The notes: a model not told the origin generated them from the sequence alone. Shown: positions 8,545-14,963, numbered from the stretch's first letter. The stretch: 16,991 nt of DNA from Rhodobacter sp. (GCA_013824045.1 PNND01000046.1:1-16991); one strand, 5' to 3'. Translations and numbers: made by a program.

Positions 8545-9162
8545 TCAGCCGATCAGACCGGTTCCCTTGATCCCGTCGATCACGAATTGCACTGACAGCG
8601 CCGCCAGCAACATGCCCAAAAGCCGGGTGATGACGATGGTGCCCGTGCGGCCCAGAAGCCGCTCCAGCGGCGGCGAGGCCAGCAGGAACAGGAAGGTGGT
8701 CGCCAGCACCAGCGCCATAAGGCCCAATACGGCAAAGGTGCCGGGCCAGCCCGGCGCTTCACCCACCAGAAGGATCATGGTGGCAATCGCCCCCGGCCCG
8801 GCGATCAGGGGGATGGCAAGCGGGAAGACGGAGGGATCATGGTCCGGGTCTGTTTTCTGCCCTTCGCGCCTTTGGGTGCGGCGTTCGAACAGCATGTCAA
8901 GCGCGGTCAGGAACAGCAGGATGCCGCCCGCGATGCGGAAGGCAGGCATGGTGATGCCCACAAAGGCAAGGATGGATTCCCCCGCCAGCCCGAACAGCAA
9001 CAGCAGGCCAGTCGCAATCAGACAGGCCCGCAGCGCCAGACGGCGGCGGTGTTCGGGTGTCATGCCCTGCGTCAGTGCGATGAACAGCGGCACCAGACCG
9101 GGCGGATCAATCACCACGAAAAGCGTGGCGAAGGCGGTGATGAGGAAGGCTGTTTCGAGCAA
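8545..9162 (-). CDS. MarC family integral membrane protein
   Basis: This 205-residue protein has about six hydrophobic helices and the MarC family features: an N-terminal FVVIDPPGLVPLFIALT, a central FPLAIPLIAGPGAIATMILL and a C-terminal IVITRLLGMLLAALSVQFVIDGI. MarC proteins sit in the inner membrane and their function is not settled; an early link to antibiotic resistance in E. coli has not held up. The start codon is TTG, with GGAGG 6 bases upstream, which makes the choice secure although no ATG is available. It follows the DUF2267 gene by 80 bp and precedes the protease gene on the same strand. Confidence 0.9.
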   Translation of the reverse strand: MLETAFLITAFATLFVVIDPPGLVPLFIALTQGMTPEHRRRLALRACLIATGLLLLFGLAGESILAFVGITMPAFRIAGGILLFLTALDMLFERRTQRREGQKTDPDHDPSVFPLAIPLIAGPGAIATMILLVGEAPGWPGTFAVLGLMALVLATTFLFLLASPPLERLLGRTGTIVITRLLGMLLAALSVQFVIDGIKGTGLIG

Positions 9163-9242
9163 GGGCGACCTCCGGTTTTGGGCAGCCTAGGGTTGCGGAA
9201 GGTGTCTGGCCAGCGAATCCAGCGCCTTGCGTTCGGCACCGA

Positions 9243-9701
9243 TCAGACAATGCGCGGACCGAACGTCGCCGGATCAATGCCGGGGGTTGACCAGAACTCG
9301 GCGGCAAAGGGCGGCAGGCGGGACAGCACCCGATCAAGATCTTCACGCAGCACCGCGCAGCGTAGGGCATAGGCGGTGCTGGCGACGCAGGTTTCTGGGG
9401 CAATGTTGTGATGGCGGCGCAGGGCGCGCGCCTCGGCTGTCCAATCCGCGCGGGTGCCGGGCGGGGCAGGCGGATCGGACAGGTTCCAGTCTGCGATAAA
9501 GAGCGCCCGCAGAACAGAGGGCAGTACCTGTGCGAAATCAATGGCTTGCTGCGGCGTCAGGCGGCGGCGAAAAGCGCGCAGAACGCCTTCAACAGTGGTG
9601 AAGGTGCTGTGGTCCGTGGGCGTGCCCATCGCCTGCTGCGCATCTGCCAGAAAGGCCTGCCATTCCCGCGTCGCCTGCCGATAGGTCCACGGCATCGGCA
9701 T
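9243..9701 (-). CDS. DUF2267 domain protein
   Basis: This 152-residue soluble protein appears to belong to the DUF2267 family. The recognisable segment is VEGVLRAFRRRLTPQQAIDFAQVLPSVLRALFIADWNL, an all-helical repeat with the family's arrangement of a helix, a short turn, QLP-like and a final aromatic. Two cysteines occur in the C-terminal half, in ETCVAS and LRCAVL. Function is unknown; I see no catalytic motif, signal peptide or membrane helix. The ATG at 9701 lies 3 bp after the ABC-F stop, so the two are almost certainly on one transcript and may be translationally coupled. A second ATG two codons later is also possible. Confidence 0.75.
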   Translation of the reverse strand: MPMPWTYRQATREWQAFLADAQQAMGTPTDHSTFTTVEGVLRAFRRRLTPQQAIDFAQVLPSVLRALFIADWNLSDPPAPPGTRADWTAEARALRRHHNIAPETCVASTAYALRCAVLREDLDRVLSRLPPFAAEFWSTPGIDPATFGPRIV

Positions 9702-9704
9702 GGC

Positions 9705-11558
9705 TTACGCGGCCTCGGCCTGCTCCAGCCGATCCTGCGCGGAAAGCCAGAGCGCCTCGGCCTTGTCCAGCGCTTCCATCACCTCGGCATACTTGCGGTT
9801 CCAGGTTTCCAATTCGCCGATGCGGGAGGATTCGTAGAGTTCCGGATCGGCCAGCTTCTTGGCCAGCTTGTCGCGCATGTCGTTGATCTTGGCGAGGCGG
9901 TCTTCGCATTTGCGCACCTCAGCGCGCAGGGCAAGGATTTCGTCGCGGCTGGCTTTCTTTGGCTTTTCAACCGCTTTCGGGGCGATCTTTACCTCTTCAT
10001 CGCCAGCCAGAAGCATCCGGCGATAGGCTTCCAGATCCTCGTTGTAAGGCGTGACAGCCCCACCCTTGACCAGCCACAGCCGATCGGCCACCAGCGACAA
10101 AAGGTGCATGTCATGGCTGACAAGGATCACCGCGCCGGAATATTCGGTCAGCGCTTCGACCAGCGCCTCGCGGCTTTCCATATCAAGGTGGTTGGTCGGT
10201 TCATCGAGGATCAAGAGATGCGGCGCGTCGATGGTGGCCAGCAGCAGCGAAAGCCGCGCCTTTTGCCCGCCTGACAGACGGCCCACCTGTGTTTCCGCCT
10301 GATCCGCCATCAGACCGAAGCCGGCAAGCCGCGCGCGCAGGCGGGGCTGGCCTTCATCGGGGCGCAGGCGTTGGATGTGCTGCAGCGGTGTCTCATCGAT
10401 GTGCAGCTCATCCACCTGATGCTGCGCGAAGTAACCAATCCTTAACTTGGACGAGCGCGTGAAACGGCCCTCAAGCGCGGGAAGTTTGCCTGCCAAGAGC
10501 TTGGAAAGCGTGGACTTTCCTTCTCCATTACGGCCCAGCAGGGCAATACGGTCGTCCTGATCAATCCTTAAGGAAAGCTTTTTCAGGACGGGCGGGCCGC
10601 CATAGCCCACGGCGGCACCTTCCATATTGATGATCGGGGGCGACAACTCCTCAGGTGCCGGGAAGGTAAAGACCACGCGCTTGGCATCTTCGGGCGCGGT
10701 GATCGGGGTCATTTTCTCCAGCATCTTGACGCGGGATTGCGCTTGAACGGCCTTCGACGCTTTTGCCTTGAACCGGTCAACGAAGGATTGCAGATGCGCG
10801 CGCCGCGCCTCTTGCTTTTTCGCCTCGGCCTGCAAAACCGCGCGGCGTTCGGCCATCTGCCGAGCGAACTGGTCGTAAGGGCCTGTCCAATATGTCAATT
10901 TCCGCTGATCCAGATGCAGGATGCCCTGCACGGCGCGGTTCAGAAGGCCACGGTCATGGCTGATGATGATGACGGTATGGGGGTATTTCTGAAGATAAGC
11001 TTCCAGCCAGAGCGCACCTTCGAGATCGAGGTAGTTGGTCGGTTCGTCCAGAAGCAGCAGGTCAGGCTGGGAAAACAGCACGCCTGCCAGCGCCACCCGC
11101 ATCCGCCAGCCGCCGGAAAAGGCCGAGCAGGGCATCAGTTGCTGATCCGCGTCGAAGCCTAACCCCTTGAGAATGCTGGAGGCGCGGCCCTCAGCCGACC
11201 AGGCGTCGATGTCCGCCAGGCGTGCCTGAATTTCGGCGATGCGGTGGGGGTCGGTGGCGGTGTGGGATTCGGCCAGCAATGCGGCGCGTTCTGTATCGGC
11301 CTGCAGGACAGTGTCGAGCAGCGAGGTTTCCGAGGACGGCACCTCTTGGGCCACGCCGCCGATGCGGGCGCGCGAGGGCAGGGTGATTGACCCGCCCTCT
11401 AACGCAAGTTCGCCGCGTATCAGCCTGAAAAGCGTGGTTTTTCCGGTGCCGTTGCGGCCCACAAGGCCGACCTTGTGGCCGGTGGGAATGGTGGCAGAGG
11501 CCTGCTCCAACAGAGGGCGGCCTTCGACGGAATAGGTGATGGCGTCAATGCGTAACAT
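9705..11558 (-). CDS. ABC-F family ATPase (YheS/Uup-like ribosome-associated type)
   Basis: This 617-residue protein has two ATP-binding domains and no membrane segment, which is the ABC-F layout. Domain 1 has Walker A GRNGTGKT at 34-41, signature FSGG at 147-150 and [12 protein letters not shown] from 167. Domain 2 has GRNGEGKS at 342-349, LSGGQ at 428-432 and [11 protein letters not shown] from 449. Between them lies the charged linker (about 225-290) that in this family reaches towards the ribosomal P-site tRNA. A Lys/Glu-rich coiled-coil tail follows residue 520. ABC-F proteins act on ribosomes, in translation factor or antibiotic-protection roles. The tail and length suggest YheS or Uup, but I cannot separate these by eye. 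No clear ribosome site precedes the ATG; AGGGC-TT-GCCCT at 11564-11575 is there instead. Confidence 0.9.
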   Translation of the reverse strand: MLRIDAITYSVEGRPLLEQASATIPTGHKVGLVGRNGTGKTTLFRLIRGELALEGGSITLPSRARIGGVAQEVPSSETSLLDTVLQADTERAALLAESHTATDPHRIAEIQARLADIDAWSAEGRASSILKGLGFDADQQLMPCSAFSGGWRMRVALAGVLFSQPDLLLLDEPTNYLDLEGALWLEAYLQKYPHTVIIISHDRGLLNRAVQGILHLDQRKLTYWTGPYDQFARQMAERRAVLQAEAKKQEARRAHLQSFVDRFKAKASKAVQAQSRVKMLEKMTPITAPEDAKRVVFTFPAPEELSPPIINMEGAAVGYGGPPVLKKLSLRIDQDDRIALLGRNGEGKSTLSKLLAGKLPALEGRFTRSSKLRIGYFAQHQVDELHIDETPLQHIQRLRPDEGQPRLRARLAGFGLMADQAETQVGRLSGGQKARLSLLLATIDAPHLLILDEPTNHLDMESREALVEALTEYSGAVILVSHDMHLLSLVADRLWLVKGGAVTPYNEDLEAYRRMLLAGDEEVKIAPKAVEKPKKASRDEILALRAEVRKCEDRLAKINDMRDKLAKKLADPELYESSRIGELETWNRKYAEVMEALDKAEALWLSAQDRLEQAEAA

Positions 11559-11563
11559 GGCGC

Positions 11564-11575
11564 AGGGCTTGCCCT
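11564..11575. repeat. Short dyad AGGGC-TT-GCCCT upstream of the ABC-F start
   Basis: A perfect 5-bp inverted repeat with a 2-bp centre lies 6 bases upstream of the ABC-F start codon, where a ribosome site would be expected. It may affect initiation or be chance. Confidence 0.35.
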
Positions 11576-11630
11576 ATGGGCGGCGCGGCGTCAACGGGAC
11601 GTGTGGAAGGAGCTGTGGGCCAAGGTGTTC

Positions 11631-11656
11631 AGCAGCGCAGTGCAGCAGCGCAGTGC
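11631..11656. repeat. Two tandem copies of a 13-bp unit upstream of ndk
   Basis: AGCAGCGCAGTGC occurs twice, head to tail, without mismatch, and the next two bases (AG) begin a third copy. It lies 157 bp before the ndk start in a 254-bp gap. It could be a slippage product or a tandem protein-binding site; I know no regulator with this motif. Confidence 0.8.
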
Positions 11657-11812
11657 AGACGGGCGTATGCACGCAGCGCACGGGTGTTTAGCGCTTTGTT
11701 GAGGGGCGGCTTTTCATTGTTACAGGCCCATGCTAGGTGCGCCGCACATGAATTCCGGCGCGGGGATCCCCCACGCGCCCCAAAAACAGAACCCAGAAAC
11801 GGAGTGGCCACA

Positions 11813-12235
11813 ATGGCAATCGAACGTACCCTGTCGATCATCAAGCCCGATGCGACCAAGCGCAACCTGACCGGCAAGATCAACGCCAAGTTTGAAGAAG
11901 CCGGTCTGCGGATCGTCGCGCAGAAGCGCATCCACCTGACCATGGCGCAGGCCGGTCAGTTCTATGCCGAACACAAGGAGCGCGGCTTCTATGGCGAGCT
12001 GTGCGAATTCATGGCGTCCGAGCCGGTGGTCGTGCAGGTTCTGGAAGGCGAAGGCGCCATCCTGAAGAACCGTGAAGTGATGGGCGCAACCAACCCGGCC
12101 AATGCCGCCGAAGGCACGATCCGCAAGGAGTTTGCCCTGTCGGTTGGCGAGAACTCGGTCCACGGGTCGGACAGCGAAGCTTCTGCTGCGCGCGAGATCG
12201 CTTTCTTCTTCTCGGGCCTCGAACTGGTCGGCTGA
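11813..12235 (+). CDS. ndk: Nucleoside diphosphate kinase
   Basis: This 140-residue enzyme transfers a gamma-phosphate from ATP to nucleoside diphosphates through a phospho-histidine. The active-site histidine is H117 in NSVHGSDS, and the N-terminus [18 protein letters not shown] is typical of the family. Length equals the usual 140 or so. GGAG lies 8 bases upstream of the chosen ATG. The frame stays open for 79 codons upstream, to 11576, but that part has no family similarity. Its TGA stop lies inside a perfect palindrome that it shares with the convergent TfoX-domain gene. The upstream gap holds weak promoter-like elements: TTGTTG at 11696 and GTTACA 17 bases later. Confidence 0.97.
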   Translation: MAIERTLSIIKPDATKRNLTGKINAKFEEAGLRIVAQKRIHLTMAQAGQFYAEHKERGFYGELCEFMASEPVVVQVLEGEGAILKNREVMGATNPANAAEGTIRKEFALSVGENSVHGSDSEASAAREIAFFFSGLELVG

Positions 12236-12250
12236 TCCGCGCGGATCAGC
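12231..12250. terminator. Perfect 20-bp palindrome carrying both convergent stop codons
   Basis: GCTGATCCGCGCGGATCAGC is an exact palindrome. The ndk TGA (12233-12235) and the TfoX-domain gene TGA (minus, 12248-12246) occupy mirror-image positions. As RNA it can form an 8-bp stem with a GCGC loop on both transcripts. No T-tract follows on either side, so it may serve as a 3'-end stabiliser or bidirectional pause site rather than a classical terminator. Confidence 0.6.
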
Positions 12251-12578
12251 GGCGACGTTCCACGACGCCAAGCATATCAAGGGCCGCTTCGATTTCGGAG
12301 CGGCCTTTTCCTTTCATGCTGGCCTTGATCGCATCGAAACGAAGGCGCAGCGCGGCCTTCTCATCGCCTTGGCAATCATTCCAGGGTCGGCCCTGCAGGC
12401 CCATGACGATGACGTAATAGCCGATGAAATGCGGGGCCGTGCCGCTGGCCAACAGGCGACGATAGGCTTCATCGGGGCCAAGCGCGCGCAGCTCTTCCGC
12501 GGAATGGATGCCCGCCTTGGCAAAGGCGGCCTCGGTCGCGGGGCCGAGATTGGGGATGGACGAGACAGGGGTGGGCAT
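12246..12578 (-). CDS. TfoX C-terminal domain protein
   Basis: This 110-residue protein matches the TfoX/Sxy C-terminal domain: IPNLGPATEAAFAKAGIHSAEELRALGPDEAYRRLL, followed by a helical part with WNDCQGDEK and a last helix. The IPNLGP start is a helix-hairpin-helix-like segment of that family. TfoX/Sxy proteins regulate competence in gammaproteobacteria, but stand-alone copies of this domain occur widely in alphaproteobacteria with no known role. The N-terminal TfoX domain is absent. AAGG lies 9 bases upstream of the ATG. It converges on ndk, and the gap between the two stops is only 10 bp. Family assignment is good; function is unknown. Confidence 0.8.
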   Translation of the reverse strand: MPTPVSSIPNLGPATEAAFAKAGIHSAEELRALGPDEAYRRLLASGTAPHFIGYYVIVMGLQGRPWNDCQGDEKAALRLRFDAIKASMKGKGRSEIEAALDMLGVVERRR

Positions 12579-12601
12579 CAGAGACGGCCTTGAATGAAAC
12601 A

Positions 12602-12623
12602 GGGCCAGCCTAGCGGCTGGCCC
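12602..12623 (-). terminator. Hairpin terminator for the small protein gene
   Basis: GGGCCAGCC-TAGC-GGCTGGCCC is a perfect 9-bp GC-rich stem with a 4-base loop. Read on the minus strand it is followed by TGTTTCATT, a broken T-tract, whereas the plus-strand side has none. It lies 36 bp after the stop of the small minus-strand gene and before the TfoX-domain start, so it would end the small transcript there. Confidence 0.65.
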
Positions 12624-12659
12624 GGTCTCAGGAAAGCGTCTGTTCCGGTCTGCTTGGGT

Positions 12660-12797
12660 TCAGATGGCGGCCCAGTCGCGGAAGATCGGGGTGGACCCTT
12701 GCTGTTGCTGGGTGGACCCTTGGGATTGGTCTTGTTGCTGCGAAGGCGCGGTGCTGCCGCCCTGTTGCTGCGTGGTGCTGTTCGGCTTTTTGGCCAT
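12660..12797 (-). CDS. Small Gln/Ser/Gly/Thr-rich protein (45 aa), unknown function
   Basis: A 45-codon frame starts MAKKPNSTTQ and ends TPIFRDWAAI. The middle is low in complexity, with three runs of glutamines followed by GGST or GST; 14 of the 45 residues are Gln. The last repeat is exact at the DNA level (GGGTGGACCCTTG at 12689-12701 and 12710-12722 on the plus strand, 21 bp apart, seven codons). I expect it to be disordered except for the hydrophobic C-terminal tail. GGAG lies 12 bases upstream of the ATG, rather far, but a hairpin terminator follows the stop. It is isolated between the TfoX-domain and dipeptidase genes. I do not recognise a family. The overlapping plus-strand frame is leucine/cysteine-rich noise. 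Coding status is likely but not certain. Confidence 0.6.
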   Translation of the reverse strand: MAKKPNSTTQQQGGSTAPSQQQDQSQGSTQQQQGSTPIFRDWAAI

Positions 12798-13133
12798 CTT
12801 TTCTGCTCACTCCGGCTCTGCTTCGAAATCGCCTCTCAGACTTGAGCGCGGGAAAGGGCCGCGACAAGACGCAAGGATGACGAATTTGCGACGCGCTACA
12901 GGGGATGTGCGACATTTGCAACAGTTTCAGGGGCTTGGAGTTGAAAAACCCGTGCACGATCGCGCGACCAGCCGATGTGGGTGGCGGAAAACCGGATCGC
13001 GGCTGTCTGCCGGGTCAGGGATTCGGCGCCTGCGCGCGATGACGATCCGACGCGTGCCGGGACGCAGAGGCGTTGAGGGGTTTCAAGCCGCCCCCGGCCC
13101 GTGCAAGGGTGGCCGCGAAATGCGGAGGCATCC
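12798..13133. other. Intergenic region upstream of the small gene and the dipeptidase gene
   Basis: This 336-bp stretch should hold divergent promoters for the small protein gene (minus) and the dipeptidase gene (plus). Frames that cross it look like shadows, rich in Arg and lacking ribosome sites. A TTGCAA hexamer on the minus strand near 12915-12920 is a possible -35 with no convincing -10. I see no RNA gene or strong hairpin. Confidence 0.4.
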
Positions 13134-14201
13134 ATGACCGACCTGATCCCGGTGTTCGACGGCCATAACGATATTCTGTACCGTCTGCTGATGGCCCCCG
13201 CCGCGCGCGAAGCGATCTGGCTGACCGGCGAGGGGAAGGGTCATCTGGACTTGCCGCGCATGAAGGCGGGCGGTTTTGCGGGCGGGCTTTTCGCGATCTA
13301 TGTGCCCACCCCCAGCAAGGGCGATGACGCCTCGATCGAAGCCTTGATGGACCGTCCGCCCTATGCGTTGGACCTGCCGGGGCAATTGCCTTTGGGACCA
13401 AGCCAGGTGGTGGCAGTAGAGCAGGCCGGGCATCTGATGTGGATGGCGCGGGCATCAGTCGGGGCGTTCCGGCTGTGCCGGACGGCGGCCGAGATCGAGG
13501 CCGCCCGGGCCGAGGGTGTGATCGCGGGGGTCATGCATATGGAGGGGGCCGAGGCGATCGATCCCGGTTGCGATGCGCTGCATGCCTTTCACGCCATGGG
13601 CCTGCGATCCTTGGGGCCGGTCTGGAGCCGCCCCACGGCCTTTGGCCATGGGGTGCCGTTCCGCTTTCCCGGCACGCCCGATACGGGGCCCGGGCTGACG
13701 GAGGCGGGCAAGCGGCTGGTGCGCGAGTGCAATGCGCTGAAGATCGTGATCGATCTGAGCCATCTGAACGAAAAGGGGTTCGATGATGTAGCGCGGCTGT
13801 CGGATGCGCCGCTGGTGGCCAGCCATTCCAACGCCCATGCGGTGACTCCGTCGACCCGCAATCTGACGGACCGGCAACTGGACATGATCCGGGAACGGGG
13901 TGGTCTGGTCGGGCTGAACTTTGCCACGGTCTTTCTGCGCCCGGATGGCCGGCGCGACCCCAACATGGGCTGGGAGCCGGTGCTGCGGCATCTGGATCAT
14001 CTGATTGGCCGTCTGGGCGAGGATCATGTGGGCTTTGGATCGGATTTCGACGGCGCGACCGTGCCGCAAGGCATCACCGATGTCGCGGGCCTGCCGCGCC
14101 TGATCGCTGCGCTGCGGGTGCATGGGTATGGCGACGACCTGATCCGCAAACTGGCTTGGGACAACTGGATGTCGGTCCTGCGGCGGACTTGGGGGCGGTG
14201 A
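13134..14201 (+). CDS. Membrane dipeptidase family zinc hydrolase (M19)
   Basis: This 355-residue protein belongs to the renal/membrane dipeptidase family, which uses two zinc ions to cleave dipeptides and some related amides. Visible ligand motifs are H11-N-D13 in FDGHND, E138 in HMEGAE, H210 in IDLSHLN and H231 in VASHSNAHAV, with D304 in GFGSDFDG near the end. All expected metal residues are present, so it should be active. There is no signal peptide, so it is probably cytoplasmic. The start has GGAGG 5 bases upstream; an ATG 11 codons earlier is rejected. The substrate cannot be read from the sequence. It converges on the nsrR-like gene across a 106-bp hairpin array. Confidence 0.92.
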   Translation: MTDLIPVFDGHNDILYRLLMAPAAREAIWLTGEGKGHLDLPRMKAGGFAGGLFAIYVPTPSKGDDASIEALMDRPPYALDLPGQLPLGPSQVVAVEQAGHLMWMARASVGAFRLCRTAAEIEAARAEGVIAGVMHMEGAEAIDPGCDALHAFHAMGLRSLGPVWSRPTAFGHGVPFRFPGTPDTGPGLTEAGKRLVRECNALKIVIDLSHLNEKGFDDVARLSDAPLVASHSNAHAVTPSTRNLTDRQLDMIRERGGLVGLNFATVFLRPDGRRDPNMGWEPVLRHLDHLIGRLGEDHVGFGSDFDGATVPQGITDVAGLPRLIAALRVHGYGDDLIRKLAWDNWMSVLRRTWGR

Positions 14202-14208
14202 AAGCAGA

Positions 14209-14231
14209 AAAATTCTTCTGCGAAGAATTTT
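14209..14231. repeat. Hairpin 1 of the array
   Basis: Arms AAAATTCTTC and GAAGAATTTT (10 bp, perfect) flank the loop TGC. GCAGAA at 14204-14209 can alternatively pair with TTCTGC at 14216-14221 or 14244-14249, giving mutually exclusive folds. Confidence 0.85.
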
Positions 14232-14237
14232 CCGTGG

Positions 14238-14258
14238 CGATTTTTCTGCGAAAAATCG
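14238..14258. repeat. Hairpin 2 of the array
   Basis: Arms CGATTTTTC and GAAAAATCG (9 bp, perfect) flank the same TGC loop as hairpin 1; TTCTGCGAA is identical in both. Confidence 0.85.
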
Positions 14259-14277
14259 GGGTTTTCGGAGAAAACCC
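14259..14277 (+). terminator. Hairpin 3 of the array, likely terminator of the dipeptidase gene
   Basis: Arms GGGTTTTC and GAAAACCC (8 bp, perfect) flank a GGA loop, and TTTT follows at 14278-14281. It is the best intrinsic-terminator candidate in the plus direction. Confidence 0.65.
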
Positions 14278-14283
14278 TTTTGG

Positions 14284-14307
14284 GCAAAATTTTCGCGGAA
14301 ATTTTGC
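14284..14307 (-). terminator. Hairpin 4 of the array, likely terminator of the nsrR-like gene
   Basis: Arms GCAAAATTT and AAATTTTGC (9 bp, perfect) flank a 6-base loop that contains TCGCGG. It directly follows the minus-strand TGA, so the nsrR-like transcript would fold it at once after the stop. Confidence 0.6.
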
Positions 14308-14742
14308 TCAGGCGACGTGCAGCAGATCTTGCAACGGGTGATTGTCGCGCACCAGATCCGCGAGGGTAACGCGGTCGAGTTCGCCATAGAAGGCGCGCAG
14401 CGCATCGGCCAGAACTCCCTTCAATCGGCAGCAGGCGACAAGGGGGCAGGTGCAATCATCGCCCGCGAAGCATTCGGTGAAAGGCAGCACCGCCTCGAAC
14501 TCGCGGAACACTGCACCGACCGTGATCTCTTCGGGCGGATAGCCCAGCATCAAGCCACCTGCACGGCCCCGCACGGTGCGCAGGTACTTCTTTTGCGCGA
14601 GCAGGTGGATCACCTGCGCGAGGTGGTTCTCAGAGGCGTTGCAGGCGGCGGCCACCTCGGATTTCCGGACGATCCGGCCCGGATTGACGGCGCAGAACAT
14701 CAAGGTGCGCATGGCGAGGTTGGTCCGTGTGGTGAGTCTCAT
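14308..14742 (-). CDS. nsrR: NsrR-like Rrf2-family transcriptional regulator
   Basis: This 144-residue protein has the Rrf2 winged-helix domain (MRLTTRTNLAMRTLM, then VRKSEVAAACNASENHLAQVIHLLA, then the wing RGRAGG). A cysteine cluster follows: C91, C97, C99, C104 and C105 in ECFAGDDCTCPLVACCRLKG. The surroundings fit NsrR, where three cysteines (C91, C96 and C102 in E. coli) bind an iron-sulfur cluster that senses nitric oxide. Exactly which residues ligate here is unclear because there are extra cysteines. NsrR usually represses nitric-oxide detoxification genes, none of which is in the window. The start has GGAG 6 bases upstream; an ATG 17 codons earlier is less likely. An FNR-like box and an NsrR-like site lie upstream. 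Other Rrf2 members such as IscR or RirA are less likely. Confidence 0.82.
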   Translation of the reverse strand: MRLTTRTNLAMRTLMFCAVNPGRIVRKSEVAAACNASENHLAQVIHLLAQKKYLRTVRGRAGGLMLGYPPEEITVGAVFREFEAVLPFTECFAGDDCTCPLVACCRLKGVLADALRAFYGELDRVTLADLVRDNHPLQDLLHVA

Positions 14743-14784
14743 GTCGCTCTCCGGGGTAAACAGATCGGGTGCTGTCGCCAAAGA

Positions 14785-14790
14785 TTTATG
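14785..14790 (-). promoter_or_regulatory. Candidate -10 box of nsrR
   Basis: On the minus strand CATAAA, in the context TTGCATAAAT, matches four of six -10 bases. It lies 43 bp before the nsrR ATG. No good -35 is found at 17 bases, where CATGTC overlaps the FNR-like box. A TGCAT half-site overlaps it, which would suit autorepression. Confidence 0.4.
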
Positions 14791-14810
14791 CAAGACCCAA
14801 CTTGTCCGAC

Positions 14811-14824
14811 ATGATCCAGATCAG
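14811..14824. promoter_or_regulatory. FNR-type box upstream of nsrR
   Basis: ATGAT-CCAG-ATCAG matches TTGAT-N4-ATCAA at 8 of 10 positions, with a perfect TGAT-N4-ATCA core. If the -10 box at 14785-14790 is right, the box centre lies about 39.5 bases before the start site, close to the -41.5 of class II FNR-activated promoters, and it replaces the missing -35. FnrL and NnrR/Dnr-type regulators share this motif, so the regulator cannot be named. Confidence 0.5.
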
Positions 14825-14948
14825 ATTGCCTTTGTGTCCTGTGTGGCTGCAGAGGCGTGGGAATCAGCCAAAGATGCGCGCCATGCAGTGGAAACTTCGC
14901 GAAGGGCGCGTTTGTTCAAATCGCTTTGGATCACAAACAGTGTTGTAA

Positions 14949-14963
14949 TGCATAAGAAATGCA
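14949..14963. promoter_or_regulatory. NsrR-like operator TGCAT-N5-ATGCA
   Basis: TGCAT-AAGAA-ATGCA has the spacing of the NsrR consensus core TGCATTT-N-AAATGCA; read on the minus strand it begins TGCATTT. The outer parts of the 11-1-11 consensus match poorly. It lies 207 bp before nsrR and about 150 bp before glgP, far from both starts. Confidence 0.4.

Larger units (their letters stand above)
14209..14307. repeat. Array of four AT-rich perfect hairpins sharing TTC-N3-GAA
   Basis: Between the convergent dipeptidase and nsrR-like stops lie four back-to-back inverted repeats with stems of 8-10 bp. Each is centred on TTC-N3-GAA, with cores at 14216, 14244, 14264 and 14292, so the steps are 28, 20 and 28 bp. 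The array begins 8 bases after one stop and ends immediately at the other. Such stems are plausible terminators: hairpin 3 is followed by TTTT on the plus strand, and hairpin 4 directly follows the nsrR stop. Four in series is more than termination needs. The composition is strikingly AT-rich in a GC-rich neighbourhood. Confidence 0.85.

Noticed and set aside
11576..11812. An N-terminal extension of ndk by 79 codons
   Set aside because: The extension contains no family similarity and is Arg/Ala-rich; the ATG at 11813 has a proper ribosome site and gives the standard length.
12594..12845. A plus-strand 83-codon frame, rich in Leu and Gly, over the small protein gene
   Set aside because: Its runs of Leu are the antisense of the Gln codons of the small minus-strand gene, and it lacks a ribosome site.
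14216..14300. TTC-N3-GAA cores as heat-shock-type elements
   Set aside because: Those elements have a 2-base gap and are eukaryotic; the 3-base gap here is simply the hairpin loop.
14199..14310. The hairpin array as a CRISPR array or IS end
   Set aside because: Units are short palindromes with different arms and no spacers of equal length; no transposase or target duplication is nearby.
13455..14405. A 316-codon minus-strand frame crossing the hairpin array
   Set aside because: It overlaps the dipeptidase gene and the AT-rich hairpins and part of nsrR, has no ribosome site and resembles no family.
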